Assembly (NCBI GenBank): GCA_020832085.1
Contig: JAFIFJ010000134.1
Span: forward strand, 44,023 to 108,022
Direction of reading: 5' to 3'
Length of the DNA: 64,000 bases
From: Gammaproteobacteria bacterium
GTDB lineage: Bacteria; Pseudomonadota; Gammaproteobacteria; Pseudomonadales; Azotimanducaceae
Every line of letters begins with the position of its first letter. The first letter of the stretch is position 1. Below the pieces are notes generated by a model. That model made no database searches. It was not told the origin of the DNA and saw only the letters and a program-made list of their open reading frames with translations. The position numbers and the translations under genes were made by a program. Below are positions 53,164 to 62,523 of this stretch, in pieces.

Positions 53164-56100
53164 TCAGTCTCCGAACCTGAAACGCGGCCGCTCCGTTTCC
53201 GGAATCAGCGGCAGGCGCAGATCCAGCAACACATTGTCGCGATCGATGACAGGGTGCTGCTCACTGCCGCTGCCAAGATCCGACTCGCGGGTGACGAAGG
53301 CATAGGCGCCCTCGAACAGTTCGGTGACAGACAGCCAGCCATCGCCACGGCTATCCAGCTCCGGGTCCGTCAGGGCGTTGAGCAGCCCCTGGGTGAACAG
53401 GCCGTTGCCAAGGTAGGCGGCTTCGGCAGAGGTCTCGTTCGGCATGGATGACGACAGCACAATGGCGCCGGATCGGCGCGCGAGGTCCGCATAGATGAAC
53501 CGATCACGCTGCCGCAGCCAGCGTGCAGGTGGCTCGCTGTCCGGCGCAGCCGCAACCGAAGGTCGGACGATGGCCCGTGGCAGAATGCCCGCCGCCACCG
53601 CGGCCTCATAGCGGGCCAGTTCCCGCTCCCCGACCAGATCCCCCGACTCGCAGGTATCCATCAGGAACAGTTTGCGGCGCGAAGGCAGACCGTAGAGCAG
53701 CCCCTCCAGTGCCTCGAAACTGATGGCAGTCTCGGCCAGCCGCTCCTGTTCCGACTCCGGCAGCAGGTAGTAGAAGATGCCCTCCGCATCCCGCTCGTAG
53801 GTGCCGTGACCGGCAATGAAAAGCACTACCACATCTTCCGGGCGGGCCTGCTCGAGAAAGGCCCGCGCCTCTTCGATGGCGTTGGGACTGACGTCGTCGT
53901 CCAGCCAGGTAGCCGTCCGGACTGCCGAGAACTCCGACTCCAGCGCCGAGAACGCCGCAGCCAGATCCAGGGCATCCTTGTGGGCGAAGAACAGCCGCGA
54001 CAACCAGGGCAGTCGGTACTCCGAAATACCGAAGCCGGCGAAGTAGAGTGCGGGCGCTTCGTCCCGGGTATGCATGATGCGGGTGGCCGCGCGAGGGGAT
54101 TCGTAGCCGGTGCTGTCGGTCACCGACACTTCGATGCGGTTCTCACCATCCAGCAGGGGGACGCGCGCCGTCACCTCCAGCATCGGGTTCACGTCATCGA
54201 TCCAGCCGTCACCATCGAGGGTCACCGGGGTCTGATCCGCCCAGACCTGCCAGCGGCGCAGCAGCGAGCCATCGGCGCTGAGCCGGACGTGGATGAGCAG
54301 GGCATCCCCATCCCGCTCCACCTGCCGAATGATCGCACTCGGGGCAGCTCGAGGATCGATGTCCCCGGAGCCCGCAAGCCGGGCATAGCGGCGGGCGCGG
54401 GCCGCACGGTAGTGCGCAGCCTGCTCCGACTCGATGAGCCCAAGGGGTTCAAGCAGCGCGGCAGGATCATTGAGACGGGGTGCGAACTGTTCCACCGGCC
54501 AGGCCGTCCGGCCGCTGACGATCGAAAGCAGCGGCCCGGCATTGCGCGATGCGCTGAACAGGCCGGCCTCGTTCCAGACCACCCAATCGTCGCCGCTGGC
54601 AATGAACTGCAGACGCTCGCCGGTCTCGGTATCGAGGAGCACGGCGGCCCCTGCTGCCGCCACCGACAGCAGGTGACGGCCGTCCGGAAACCAGCTGATG
54701 CTCTCCACGGCCGTTCCATGATCCTGATGACGCAGCAACAGCGTGCCCGCCTGATCCCAGACCGAGATGGTGCCGTCCCAGCCACCGCTGGCGAGGCGTC
54801 CGCCCTCAGGAGCTTCCGCCAAGGCCCGCTCCGGCCTCCAGAACGCCAGCAATGGAGGCGTGACCGCTCGTTGCCAGAAGGAGCTATCCATGACCCCGGG
54901 TTCCGGGGCCGCCGGGAAGTCGAACTCGCTCAGGCAGGCTTCAATGGCCGCGGCCTGATCGGCATCGAATCGCGCTCCCACCGCACACCATCGCCGTGCC
55001 CGGTCGGGGGTCAGATGATGAGCCGAGAGGCTCGAAGCTGCATAGGCGGCGCGGTGCCAGCGGCGCGTGCCATCTGCGGTCCAGCGCACGATCTGGCCGG
55101 CGCGATCCAGGGTCACGTAAGTTCCATCTGTGAGGATGATGGCGTCAATCAGGCCGGAATGGGGGCGCGGCAGGCGCTGGGATTCCAGGACCTGCAGCAG
55201 CCGTTCACCGGTGGCGTCAGTGACGCCCAGAGTGCCGTCCTCACCGAGCGCCAGCACCTGACCAGCACCTTCCACGCGCACCTGCGGGTAGGGTTCGTCG
55301 AGGTCCGGAGGCGACGTTGCTGCGAGGGGCGCCCCGGTTTGCAGATTCCAACCCTGGGGTACACTGCCCGACGCCCACACCACGAACTCCGCACTGTCAT
55401 CCCAACGAAACGGGGCGCCCAGGGATTGCATCGGCAGGCGCCCAAGCAGGCGCCCATCGCCATGCCAGAGAGCAAGTTCGCTGTCGCTGCGGCTGGCCAG
55501 CAGGGGCAAATGCGGATGCCAGCGCAGCGCTCGCAAAGAGTCGTCATGGGCCTCGGCCACCCAGGCCAGACTGCCGTCGCGGCGCCACACTTCGAGGGCG
55601 CCTTCCATGCCGCCGAGCGCAAAAAACTCACCGCTCGGCGCCACGTCCACGGTCAGGTAATGGGCGCGACTGCCAGCGAAGTGGCGCGCCTCGCCGTCTG
55701 CGTCCTGGGCGAGCAACTCGTTGCCCACAGCCAGCGCCAACGCAGCGGCTCCCTCCAGCAGCACCATGGCCATGATCTCAACCGACAGCCCCAGATCCAC
55801 TGCCCGCTCACCGCCGAATGCCTCGATGCGACCGCCGGCTGACACCGCGCCGGGTCGGCCACCGTCAAAGAACACCTCGACGATGCGCTCCGGGCCTGGA
55901 AACCAGCGCCCGGGGTCGAGACTGCAGGCTGCCAGCAAAGTCCAGTTCCCGTTCTCCAGCAGGGCAACGCAGCCAGCATCGCTGCCCGCCAGGACGGCAC
56001 CGTCCTGCGGCCGCTGGGCAATGCGGGAGACCTCTCCTGCAAAGACCTCCGGCAGGGCAGGAACCGCGGATGCAGCGCCCACCACCTCGACGCTGTGACG

Positions 56101-56649
56101 GGCTGTGGTCCAGACCTTGCCGTCGTCGGCGATGAGGATCTGGCCACTGCGCCCTGCGGCAGCGACCTGCTCCTGCCCGAGGAGGGTTCCATCGAGATCG
56201 AAGCTGACGAGGCTGCCCCGCAGCAGCACCAGAATGCGTTCTTCGGTGAAGGTGACCGCCAGCGGTGGATAGACATTGCCCCAGGCTTCCGTGGGCCGTG
56301 CCCACAGCAGCGTCCCGTCGGCGTCCCAGAGTCTCAGCTGCCCATCCTCCGCGGCACTGGCCACCAAAGCCCCGCTGGGATGCCAGGCGACATCCGTCAC
56401 GGGCCCCACGTGGCCCGGCAGGATGGCCAGCAAACGGCCGTTCATGGACCACAGACGCACCGTCCCGTCGGTGGCGGCAGAAGCCAGGGCACGTCCGTCC
56501 GGTGCCACCGCGAGCCGCTGAATCAAACCCGAGTGGCCCTGGTTCGGCTGCAGACGAAAGGCGGGCGATGCTGCCTGTACCGTCGGCATCCAGGGCAACA
56601 TCAGGATCAGAAGAGCCAGAACGAATCCCGCCCGCGTACCTGCCTGCAT
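53164..56649 (-). CDS. exported WD40-repeat protein with C-terminal caspase-like peptidase
   Basis: A 1161-residue protein with signal peptide (FVLALLILMLPWMPTVQAA), predicted to be periplasmic. The first about 750 residues are a series of WD40-like beta-propeller repeats (for example GHSGLIQRLAVAPDGRALAS, GHVGPVTDVAWHPSGALVAS, VRLWSMNGRLL). The C-terminus is a caspase/C14 domain: catalytic His948 in FIAGHGTY and Cys1000 in LFLMDTCESGD, with P1-pocket-type acidic residues nearby. Bacterial orthocaspases cut after basic residues. The start ATG 56649 follows AGGGGAG. Role unknown; regulated proteolysis is inferred. Confidence 0.88.
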   Translation of the reverse strand: MQAGTRAGFVLALLILMLPWMPTVQAASPAFRLQPNQGHSGLIQRLAVAPDGRALASAATDGTVRLWSMNGRLLAILPGHVGPVTDVAWHPSGALVASAAEDGQLRLWDADGTLLWARPTEAWGNVYPPLAVTFTEERILVLLRGSLVSFDLDGTLLGQEQVAAAGRSGQILIADDGKVWTTARHSVEVVGAASAVPALPEVFAGEVSRIAQRPQDGAVLAGSDAGCVALLENGNWTLLAACSLDPGRWFPGPERIVEVFFDGGRPGAVSAGGRIEAFGGERAVDLGLSVEIMAMVLLEGAAALALAVGNELLAQDADGEARHFAGSRAHYLTVDVAPSGEFFALGGMEGALEVWRRDGSLAWVAEAHDDSLRALRWHPHLPLLASRSDSELALWHGDGRLLGRLPMQSLGAPFRWDDSAEFVVWASGSVPQGWNLQTGAPLAATSPPDLDEPYPQVRVEGAGQVLALGEDGTLGVTDATGERLLQVLESQRLPRPHSGLIDAIILTDGTYVTLDRAGQIVRWTADGTRRWHRAAYAASSLSAHHLTPDRARRWCAVGARFDADQAAAIEACLSEFDFPAAPEPGVMDSSFWQRAVTPPLLAFWRPERALAEAPEGGRLASGGWDGTISVWDQAGTLLLRHQDHGTAVESISWFPDGRHLLSVAAAGAAVLLDTETGERLQFIASGDDWVVWNEAGLFSASRNAGPLLSIVSGRTAWPVEQFAPRLNDPAALLEPLGLIESEQAAHYRAARARRYARLAGSGDIDPRAAPSAIIRQVERDGDALLIHVRLSADGSLLRRWQVWADQTPVTLDGDGWIDDVNPMLEVTARVPLLDGENRIEVSVTDSTGYESPRAATRIMHTRDEAPALYFAGFGISEYRLPWLSRLFFAHKDALDLAAAFSALESEFSAVRTATWLDDDVSPNAIEEARAFLEQARPEDVVVLFIAGHGTYERDAEGIFYYLLPESEQERLAETAISFEALEGLLYGLPSRRKLFLMDTCESGDLVGERELARYEAAVAAGILPRAIVRPSVAAAPDSEPPARWLRQRDRFIYADLARRSGAIVLSSSMPNETSAEAAYLGNGLFTQGLLNALTDPELDSRGDGWLSVTELFEGAYAFVTRESDLGSGSEQHPVIDRDNVLLDLRLPLIPETERPRFRFGD

Positions 56650-56791
56650 CCGTGACTCCCCTGGAATGAACACCCCAAAGGTGAATGTTCTCATGGGCGA
56701 GAAGCGCTCGCCTGATGGCGCGGTCGCGCGCGCTTGGCAACCGCACCACGCTCTGTGCCGACACCGCCACTGCCAGCCGCACCGGCCCACG

Positions 56792-56821
56792 GCAAACGCT
56801 CGATGTGCAAACGCTCGATGT
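56792..56821. repeat. 15-bp perfect direct repeat
   Basis: GCAAACGCTCGATGT occurs twice, at 56792-56806 and 56807-56821, between the caspase gene and the ATP-grasp gene, just upstream of the possible ArsR operator. It might be a regulator site or a simple duplication. Confidence 0.6.
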
Positions 56822-56847
56822 TGCAGATCGCGCGGACTCGTGCTCTT

Positions 56848-56867
56848 ATAACGGTAATTCTGGTTAT
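56848..56867. promoter_or_regulatory. ArsR-like operator candidate
   Basis: ATAAC-GGTAATTCTG-GTTAT is an inverted repeat with 5-bp arms (56848-56852 and 56863-56867) ending 18 bp before the ATG of the ATP-grasp/ArsR operon. AT-rich dyads in promoters are the usual binding sites of ArsR-family repressors, and the operon encodes such a protein. The match is by pattern only. Confidence 0.45.
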
Positions 56868-56885
56868 TTGGAAATAATACCCATC

Positions 56886-58187
56886 ATGACGTCCAACCTG
56901 GGTGACGCCATCACCCGCCTGAATGCCCAGTGCTTCTGCCTGCCGCTGGCAAAGGAAGCGCTGACGAATGCCCTCGGCAAACGCCTGCCGGCCACAGAAC
57001 TCCAGTGGGCCGCGCCACGTCTTGCCGGGCTCGCAGCGGAACAGCCCCTGTTCCTGCCGGAGGACCTGAAGGCTGATCTGTTCAGCCGCATCCGGTCCAT
57101 CGGCGAAGTGCTGCTGGCCCTGGCAGGCGAACGCCATGGCGACGCCGTCGACCCTGGCGCCACCCTCGCCGCAGCGGTCTTCGACAGCTTCGACTTCCAC
57201 CTCACCACCACCGGTCCCAAGCTGATCGAGATCAACACCAATGCCGGCGGCGCGTTCGTGCAGCCGCTGCTGATGGAAGCGCTGTCTGGAGGCGGCGCCG
57301 AGCCCGGTTTCGCTCCCGAGCACCTCCTCATCGACGCCTACCGCCGACTGGCACCCGAGCGCAGTCTGAGCCGGCTCGCCATCGTCGACAGCCAACCCGA
57401 GGCGCAGGCGCTGTATCTGGACATGCGCCTGGCCGCCGCGGCGCTGGCAGATCGGGGCATTGCCGTGGATATCGTCGACGTGACCACGCTGCGGCGGGAG
57501 GATGGCAGGCTGCTGGGCCCGAGCGGGCCCATCGATATGGTCTACAACCGATTCACGGACTTCGAACTGACGTCGCCGGACGCTCAGATCCTGCTGGACG
57601 CCTGGCGCCGTGCGGAAATCGTCCTGGCGCCGAACCCGGACGTCTATCGCACTTTCGCCGCCAAGCAGCACCTGATCACGCTGGGCGATGCCGATGTGGT
57701 GCGGCGCCTGGCTGCATCATGCCGGGTCGATGCCGACGCCGTTCTGAGCACCGTTCCCGCCACCGAGCTTCTCGACGCCGACACTGCCGAGCGCCTGTGG
57801 TCGCAACGCCGCGACTATGTGTTCAAGCCCAGCTCCGGCTACGGTTCGAAGGGCGTCTATCGTGGCGACAAGATCAGCCGCAGCAAGTGGCAGGAGATCC
57901 TCCATCTCGGCTATCTCGCCCAGCACTTCGCCGAGCCCTCCCAGCGCTCCCTGCGGCTGGCCGGCGGCATCACTCCCTTCAAGGTGGACATCCGCGTCTG
58001 GACCCACGGCATCGAGCCGGTGTTTGCCGCGGCGCGCCTCTACGCCGGCCAGGTGATGGGTTTTCGCAGCGAAGGCGCGGGGTTTGCGCCGATCCTGTGG
58101 ATCGACCCTGATCGATCGGATCAAGCCTGTCAGGACCTGGACGGGTATCTGGCTCTTTGCAGCGCCAACATGCAGGCCATTGCATGA
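56886..58187 (+). CDS. ATP-grasp-type protein of unknown function
   Basis: A 433-residue protein with ATP-grasp-like features: TTTGPKLIEINTNAGGAF, VFKPSSGYGSKGVYRGDK (nucleotide-binding loop and Lys), and RLAGGITPFKVDIRVWTHG. These suggest ATP-dependent carboxylate-amine ligation, similar to glutathionylspermidine- or glutathione-synthase-like enzymes, but the exact family is not certain. It is transcribed with an ArsR regulator, whose ATG overlaps the stop by 4 bp, so it probably responds to a metal, thiol or similar stress. Start ATG 56886; the frame is open to 56685. Confidence 0.85.
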   Translation: MTSNLGDAITRLNAQCFCLPLAKEALTNALGKRLPATELQWAAPRLAGLAAEQPLFLPEDLKADLFSRIRSIGEVLLALAGERHGDAVDPGATLAAAVFDSFDFHLTTTGPKLIEINTNAGGAFVQPLLMEALSGGGAEPGFAPEHLLIDAYRRLAPERSLSRLAIVDSQPEAQALYLDMRLAAAALADRGIAVDIVDVTTLRREDGRLLGPSGPIDMVYNRFTDFELTSPDAQILLDAWRRAEIVLAPNPDVYRTFAAKQHLITLGDADVVRRLAASCRVDADAVLSTVPATELLDADTAERLWSQRRDYVFKPSSGYGSKGVYRGDKISRSKWQEILHLGYLAQHFAEPSQRSLRLAGGITPFKVDIRVWTHGIEPVFAAARLYAGQVMGFRSEGAGFAPILWIDPDRSDQACQDLDGYLALCSANMQAIA

Positions 58188-58504
58188 GGGAAGCGCGGCC
58201 CGCCGTGGACGAACTCGCGCTCACTGCCGAAAGGCTGGAAGCGCTCGGCCGTCCGGTCCGACTGGGGGTCTATCGAATCCTGGTACGGGCCGCCCCCACG
58301 GGACTGTCCGTGGGAGAACTGCAGCAACGCCTGTGCATACCGCGTTCGACGCTGTCCTTCCATCTTCGACGGCTGATCGAGGTCGGCCTGGTGGTCCAGC
58401 AACGACAGGGCACCACGCTGATCTGCCACGCGGACCTTGCCGTGATGGAAGACACCCTGGGCTTCCTGCTGCAGGAATGCTGCCGGGACAGCTGCGGGAC
58501 CTGA
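58184..58504 (+). CDS. ArsR-family transcriptional regulator
   Basis: A 106-residue winged-helix regulator. The recognition helix is SVGELQQRLCIPRSTLSFHLRRL. Cysteines lie at 51, 81, 99, 100 and 104; the C-terminal ECCRDSC is a likely metal- or metalloid-binding cluster, different from the classical ELCVCDLC site in ArsR. It is translationally coupled to the ATP-grasp gene and probably represses that operon until a ligand binds. Confidence 0.9.
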   Translation: MREARPAVDELALTAERLEALGRPVRLGVYRILVRAAPTGLSVGELQQRLCIPRSTLSFHLRRLIEVGLVVQQRQGTTLICHADLAVMEDTLGFLLQECCRDSCGT

Positions 58505-58798
58505 CGCCCCGATCGTCCCGTCAGCAAGCCGCCGCCCAGCCTCCCCTTGTAGTGACTGCAGCGCGCGAGTGGTGGAAGGCCACCCCGCTGCGACCCTGGG
58601 GTATGATTTTGGGCAGAGCTGCAGCGACGGCACGGTGGGTGCAGTGACCATGACCGTTCCGGAAGAGACAGCTCCGGGGCCACGGGGATGCGCGAACGCG
58701 CTCGGAAACTCAATGAATCCGTGAGCTCGGACGCCGGGACTGCGCGGCACCACGTTGGTGATCAAGGTGCCGCTGCCCCGACCTGGAGGCGCCCTGCC

Positions 58799-59308
58799 AT
58801 GCAGAAGTTCATGAAGTTCCTGCACACCGCCGGAGCGGTGGGCATCACCGGAGCCATTGCTGCCCATCTTGTGCTGCTGAGTGTGCTGTCGCAGCTGGAC
58901 ACCCTTGCCGAGATCGCGGCACTGCGGGCCGGCATCGCCGCCGTCGCCACCTGGCTGCTGCTGCCATCTCTGGTGCTCGTGCTGGTGTCAGGCCTGCTGG
59001 CGATCGCCGCCCACCCTCAGTTCGGCAACGCCGGCTGGGTCTGGGTGAAGGTGGCGCTGGGCCTGGCCATCTTCGAAGGCACCCTGGTCTCGGTGCAGCG
59101 CCCGGCGGCGCGAAATCTGGAATACACCCTCGAGGCGCTGGCCGGAGAGATCAGCAGCGCCGAACTCGCCGGCCTGCTGCATTCCGAATGGGGCCCGCTC
59201 TGGGTGATCCTGGCCATCTGCCTTGCGAACATCGTGCTGGGCATCTGGCGGCCACGCATCGGGCGCCGCCGGCAACCCAAGGACGCAGCGCTGTCCCGGG
59301 CCGCTTGA
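58799..59308 (+). CDS. four-helix membrane protein, DUF2269-like
   Basis: A 169-residue inner-membrane protein with four hydrophobic helices: FLHTAGAVGITGAIAAHLVL, VATWLLLPSLVLVLVSGLL, VWVKVALGLAIFEGTLVSV and LWVILAICLANIVLGIW. It resembles predicted DUF2269 membrane proteins, but that assignment is tentative. AGGTGCC-type leader and CTGGAGGCG provide a ribosome site for ATG 58799; the frame is open to 58688. The 294-bp spacer 58505-58798 shows only a possible -10 (TATGAT at 58602) and no other gene. Confidence 0.8.
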   Translation: MQKFMKFLHTAGAVGITGAIAAHLVLLSVLSQLDTLAEIAALRAGIAAVATWLLLPSLVLVLVSGLLAIAAHPQFGNAGWVWVKVALGLAIFEGTLVSVQRPAARNLEYTLEALAGEISSAELAGLLHSEWGPLWVILAICLANIVLGIWRPRIGRRRQPKDAALSRAA

Positions 59309-59348
59309 GGATTTCCCGCCACCGACACGAATCAAACATCCCGCATCG

Positions 59349-61469
59349 TCAGTTGAGTTCGATCATGCGGCCCGCTTCGCCGATGCCACCGAGCACCCAG
59401 GAGCTGATGTCCCGGTGCAGCGTGGATGGATCGAAGGCCCGGAAGCCGAATCGGCCACCCGCCCGCAACAGCGCCTTGGCCTCGCGCATGAACGGCCCCT
59501 TTTCGCCGATGACCACACACCAGAGACTTGTCCGCGTCATGGCCACCAGCGCCTGATTGCGGCGCAGCATTTCGTCCTCGGCGCTGGTCACGGACTCAGC
59601 GGTCACCCGCTGCAACCCGGACACGTAGACCTTCCAGGCTTCGCAGCCCCGGGCCACCTCGACGCCGGCCACGGTGACGCAACCGGAGCTGCGGGTCGCG
59701 ACGCCGGCCCTGTCTTCTGCCACCACATGGGCCGGGATCCCAACGTGGTTGAGCGCCACCCCGAGTTTCTCCGGGCTCGGCTGAGACTGGGGCAATACGA
59801 TCACCAGCAGGTCCTCGGCTGCCAAACCGGCATCCAGGTCACGCCGGACGCCCGCGACGATGGCCGCCATGGCCGCCTGGGGCTCCTCGACCTCGATCAC
59901 CTCCAGGAACTCAGGCGCCACGTCCTCGTCGTCGAGTTCGAGGTGATCCATGGGGTGGGCGCTTGCCTCCAGAGTGCGCTCGACCACGAGGGGGCCGCGG
60001 GCGCGGATGCCGGCGGCGCTGAGATCGCCTTCCACCCGAAAACCGAGGTTGCTCCACTCATCCCGATGGCTCACCGATTGCAGCGGGCCCCCACGGCGCA
60101 CGAGCCCCATCCCCAGGGCCTGCGCCACGCCCAGCACCGCCGCCGGCGTCCGGTAACTGCGGCTGAGCAATCGCGACTTGGGAATACCCGATGGATAGCT
60201 GCCGGCAAGATCCACACGGGGCCGACCCGAGGCCTCGAATCCAAACAGGTTGGCCGCCCGCGGTATCAGCGCGTGCTGCAGACCCTGGGATTCATCGAAG
60301 GCCCAGTAGAGCCGACCCGGCGGCCTCAGGGCACGCCGCACCAGCCGATAGAGCGCCGCCGGCATGTCCTGTCCTTCGTCCATGAGCACCGCGTCGAAGA
60401 AGGGCTCGACCGTCTGCTCACCAAGGTCGCGTTCCAGCTCCTCGCTGGCCCAGGCCAGACCACGGGACTCGGTGATGCGCCACCCGAGTCGGTACTGTGC
60501 ATCCACCATGCACAGGCGGCGCTGGCCCCAGACCTCTGCCGCCGTGCGCAGAAAGCCGGTCGCTGCATCGTCACCCCAGGCATGCCAGACGCGCAGGCGT
60601 TCGCGGTTCGGCTTGCGCCCGGTGAGTTGCTCGAAGAAGGCTGCAATGAGCCCCTCGACCTCGGATCGACGGTGGTGGGTGTGCAGCAGAAATGCGATGG
60701 CCCAATCCGGGTGTGCCGCATGAATCACGGCTGCCCGCCGCGCCAGCAGCAGGGTCTTGCCGCTGCCGGCGATACCCCGAATGCGCTGGGGCCCCTCGGG
60801 AATCTCGTGGGCCACCCGCTCCTGAATCTCGTCCAGCCAGGTAGGGCGCCGGTCGGTTTCAGCCATCAATGCCAAGGGGCTGTCGGGACGGTGCGCTGCA
60901 GGAGCGGCGGCTGGCGGCGCCGCGGGCTTGATCCGACCGCGCAGGACGGACTCCATCAGGCGCCACTGGGCATCTGTCAGCAGGCTCGTCTCATGGCCGG
61001 CCTGACTCGCGAACATCTCAGCGAGCGCCCGGGGCTGCAGGTGCTCGCGGGTCAGGACGGCACCGCAAGCGCCACCTTCACCGGTGGCGTCATGGGCCCG
61101 CCAGCTTGCCTCGTTCACGAATGGCAGCACGAGGCGGTGGGCGCGATGGAGTGGAACATCCCGCAAACCCGGCTCGGACTCGATCTGCTCCATGAGCGCG
61201 TCGAGCCAGGCCTGCCCGCGCTCGACCTCTCCACGCCAGTCGAACCCCTCCAAACCATCGGCGCGTGTCCCGCGACAGGTCATCAGCCAGAGGCCGAATC
61301 GGCGGGAAAGGATGAGGAACTCCGGCGCCGGCAGCGCTGCAGTCAGGCGAAAGAACGGATACCGGAAACAGGCCACGCCCTCCTCGCCATCGAGGGCAAG
61401 ACGCAGCAGGTTCCAGAGCAGCCGTTGACCTCCGAGATGGGAGGGGGACTCATTGAGACAGAAACGCAC
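59349..61469 (-). CDS. SF1 helicase-like ATPase with NERD-like N-terminus
   Basis: A 706-residue UvrD/Rep-like superfamily 1 ATPase. Walker A GIAGSGKT is at 232-239 and the DEGQD Walker B near 358 (AVLMDEGQD), with SRSYRTPAAV and the QGxEW-like V-motif region (TVAGVEVARGCEAW). Residues about 1-110 (PEFLILSRRFGLWLMTCRG) look like a nuclease-related NERD domain, but the usual ExK is absent. It may process damaged or foreign DNA. A GTG start at 61469 is used, ribosome site AGGGAAATG is far; the true start may be internal. Confidence 0.88.
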   Translation of the reverse strand: MRFCLNESPSHLGGQRLLWNLLRLALDGEEGVACFRYPFFRLTAALPAPEFLILSRRFGLWLMTCRGTRADGLEGFDWRGEVERGQAWLDALMEQIESEPGLRDVPLHRAHRLVLPFVNEASWRAHDATGEGGACGAVLTREHLQPRALAEMFASQAGHETSLLTDAQWRLMESVLRGRIKPAAPPAAAPAAHRPDSPLALMAETDRRPTWLDEIQERVAHEIPEGPQRIRGIAGSGKTLLLARRAAVIHAAHPDWAIAFLLHTHHRRSEVEGLIAAFFEQLTGRKPNRERLRVWHAWGDDAATGFLRTAAEVWGQRRLCMVDAQYRLGWRITESRGLAWASEELERDLGEQTVEPFFDAVLMDEGQDMPAALYRLVRRALRPPGRLYWAFDESQGLQHALIPRAANLFGFEASGRPRVDLAGSYPSGIPKSRLLSRSYRTPAAVLGVAQALGMGLVRRGGPLQSVSHRDEWSNLGFRVEGDLSAAGIRARGPLVVERTLEASAHPMDHLELDDEDVAPEFLEVIEVEEPQAAMAAIVAGVRRDLDAGLAAEDLLVIVLPQSQPSPEKLGVALNHVGIPAHVVAEDRAGVATRSSGCVTVAGVEVARGCEAWKVYVSGLQRVTAESVTSAEDEMLRRNQALVAMTRTSLWCVVIGEKGPFMREAKALLRAGGRFGFRAFDPSTLHRDISSWVLGGIGEAGRMIELN

Positions 61470-61617
61470 AGAGGATCCATTTCCCTAAGATCGCATTGGG
61501 CCTGACCTTTCCGTGCCGGCCTGATAGCAAGGGGCGCCGGACATGATAGCGATTCTGAGGCAGCTTGGCCCATGGCCCCAATCAGTTAAGCTCCGAGTCC
61601 CAGAAGGGAGGCATGGC

Positions 61618-62496
61618 ATGGCATTCGAAAGCTGGCAGATCGGCGACATCCGGGTCACCAAGATTCCGGAACAGGACCGCATACCCGGCATGAAGGGGCT
61701 GCTGCCTGACGCCACGCCGGCAGCCCTGGCGGCCATCCCCTGGCTGCGTCCGCACTTCGTCAGTGAGGACGGCAAGCTCAAGGCCAGCATCCACGCCTTC
61801 GTGGTGGAAACCCCTGCTCGCTGCCTGCTGGTGGATACCTGTGTCGGCAACGACAAGCCTCGCAGCTACGCGGGCTGGGACCACATGCAGGGGCCCTTTC
61901 TCGAACTGCTCGAGGACGCCGGCTATCCGGCTCCGCGCATCGACACCGTGCTCTGCACCCACATGCACGTGGATCACGTCGGCTGGAACACCCGCTGGCA
62001 GGGCGGTCGCTGGGTACCGACGTTCACGAATGCCCGCTACCTGTTCAGCCGCATCGAGTACCAGCACTGGCAGGCCGAGAGCCGGCAGGGACCGAGCGAG
62101 GATGGCCTGGATCCGGGAACCGTGCTGGCCGACTCGGTCCAACCCATCCTCGATGCAGGGCTGGCCGACTTCGTGGATGCGCCCTTCGAGGTCTGCCCGG
62201 GAGTGCGGCTGCTGCCCACACCGGGGCACACCCCGGGACACGTCAGCGTGGAACTCGCTTCCGACGGCCATCGCGCCCTGATCACGGGCGACCTGATGCA
62301 TCACCCCTGTCAGATCGCCCATCCAGACTGGGCCGCCAGCGCCGACGAGGATCCTGAGCGGGCCAGGAACACTCGTTCGGCGATCCTGGAACGCTCAGCG
62401 GGCAATCGTGAGCTGCTGCTCGGCTCCCACTTCGCGACACCTACGGCCGGGAGAATCGTGCGCGACGGCGACAGTTTTCGACTGCAGACCGATTGA
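61618..62496 (+). CDS. MBL-fold metallo-hydrolase
   Basis: Metallo-beta-lactamase-fold hydrolase, 292 residues. The metal motif is LCTHMHVDHVGWN (HxHxDH), with later ligands in TPGHTPGHVSVEL, ITGDLMHHP and LLGSHFATP. It is of the type seen in quorum-quenching lactonases or methyl-parathion-hydrolase-like enzymes. Start ATG 61618 follows AAGGGAGG, a good ribosome site, so the open frame to 61543 is not needed. Substrate unknown. No signal peptide. Confidence 0.92.
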   Translation: MAFESWQIGDIRVTKIPEQDRIPGMKGLLPDATPAALAAIPWLRPHFVSEDGKLKASIHAFVVETPARCLLVDTCVGNDKPRSYAGWDHMQGPFLELLEDAGYPAPRIDTVLCTHMHVDHVGWNTRWQGGRWVPTFTNARYLFSRIEYQHWQAESRQGPSEDGLDPGTVLADSVQPILDAGLADFVDAPFEVCPGVRLLPTPGHTPGHVSVELASDGHRALITGDLMHHPCQIAHPDWAASADEDPERARNTRSAILERSAGNRELLLGSHFATPTAGRIVRDGDSFRLQTD

Positions 62497-62523
62497 GTCA
62501 CCGCCACGCACCGAGACAGCGCC

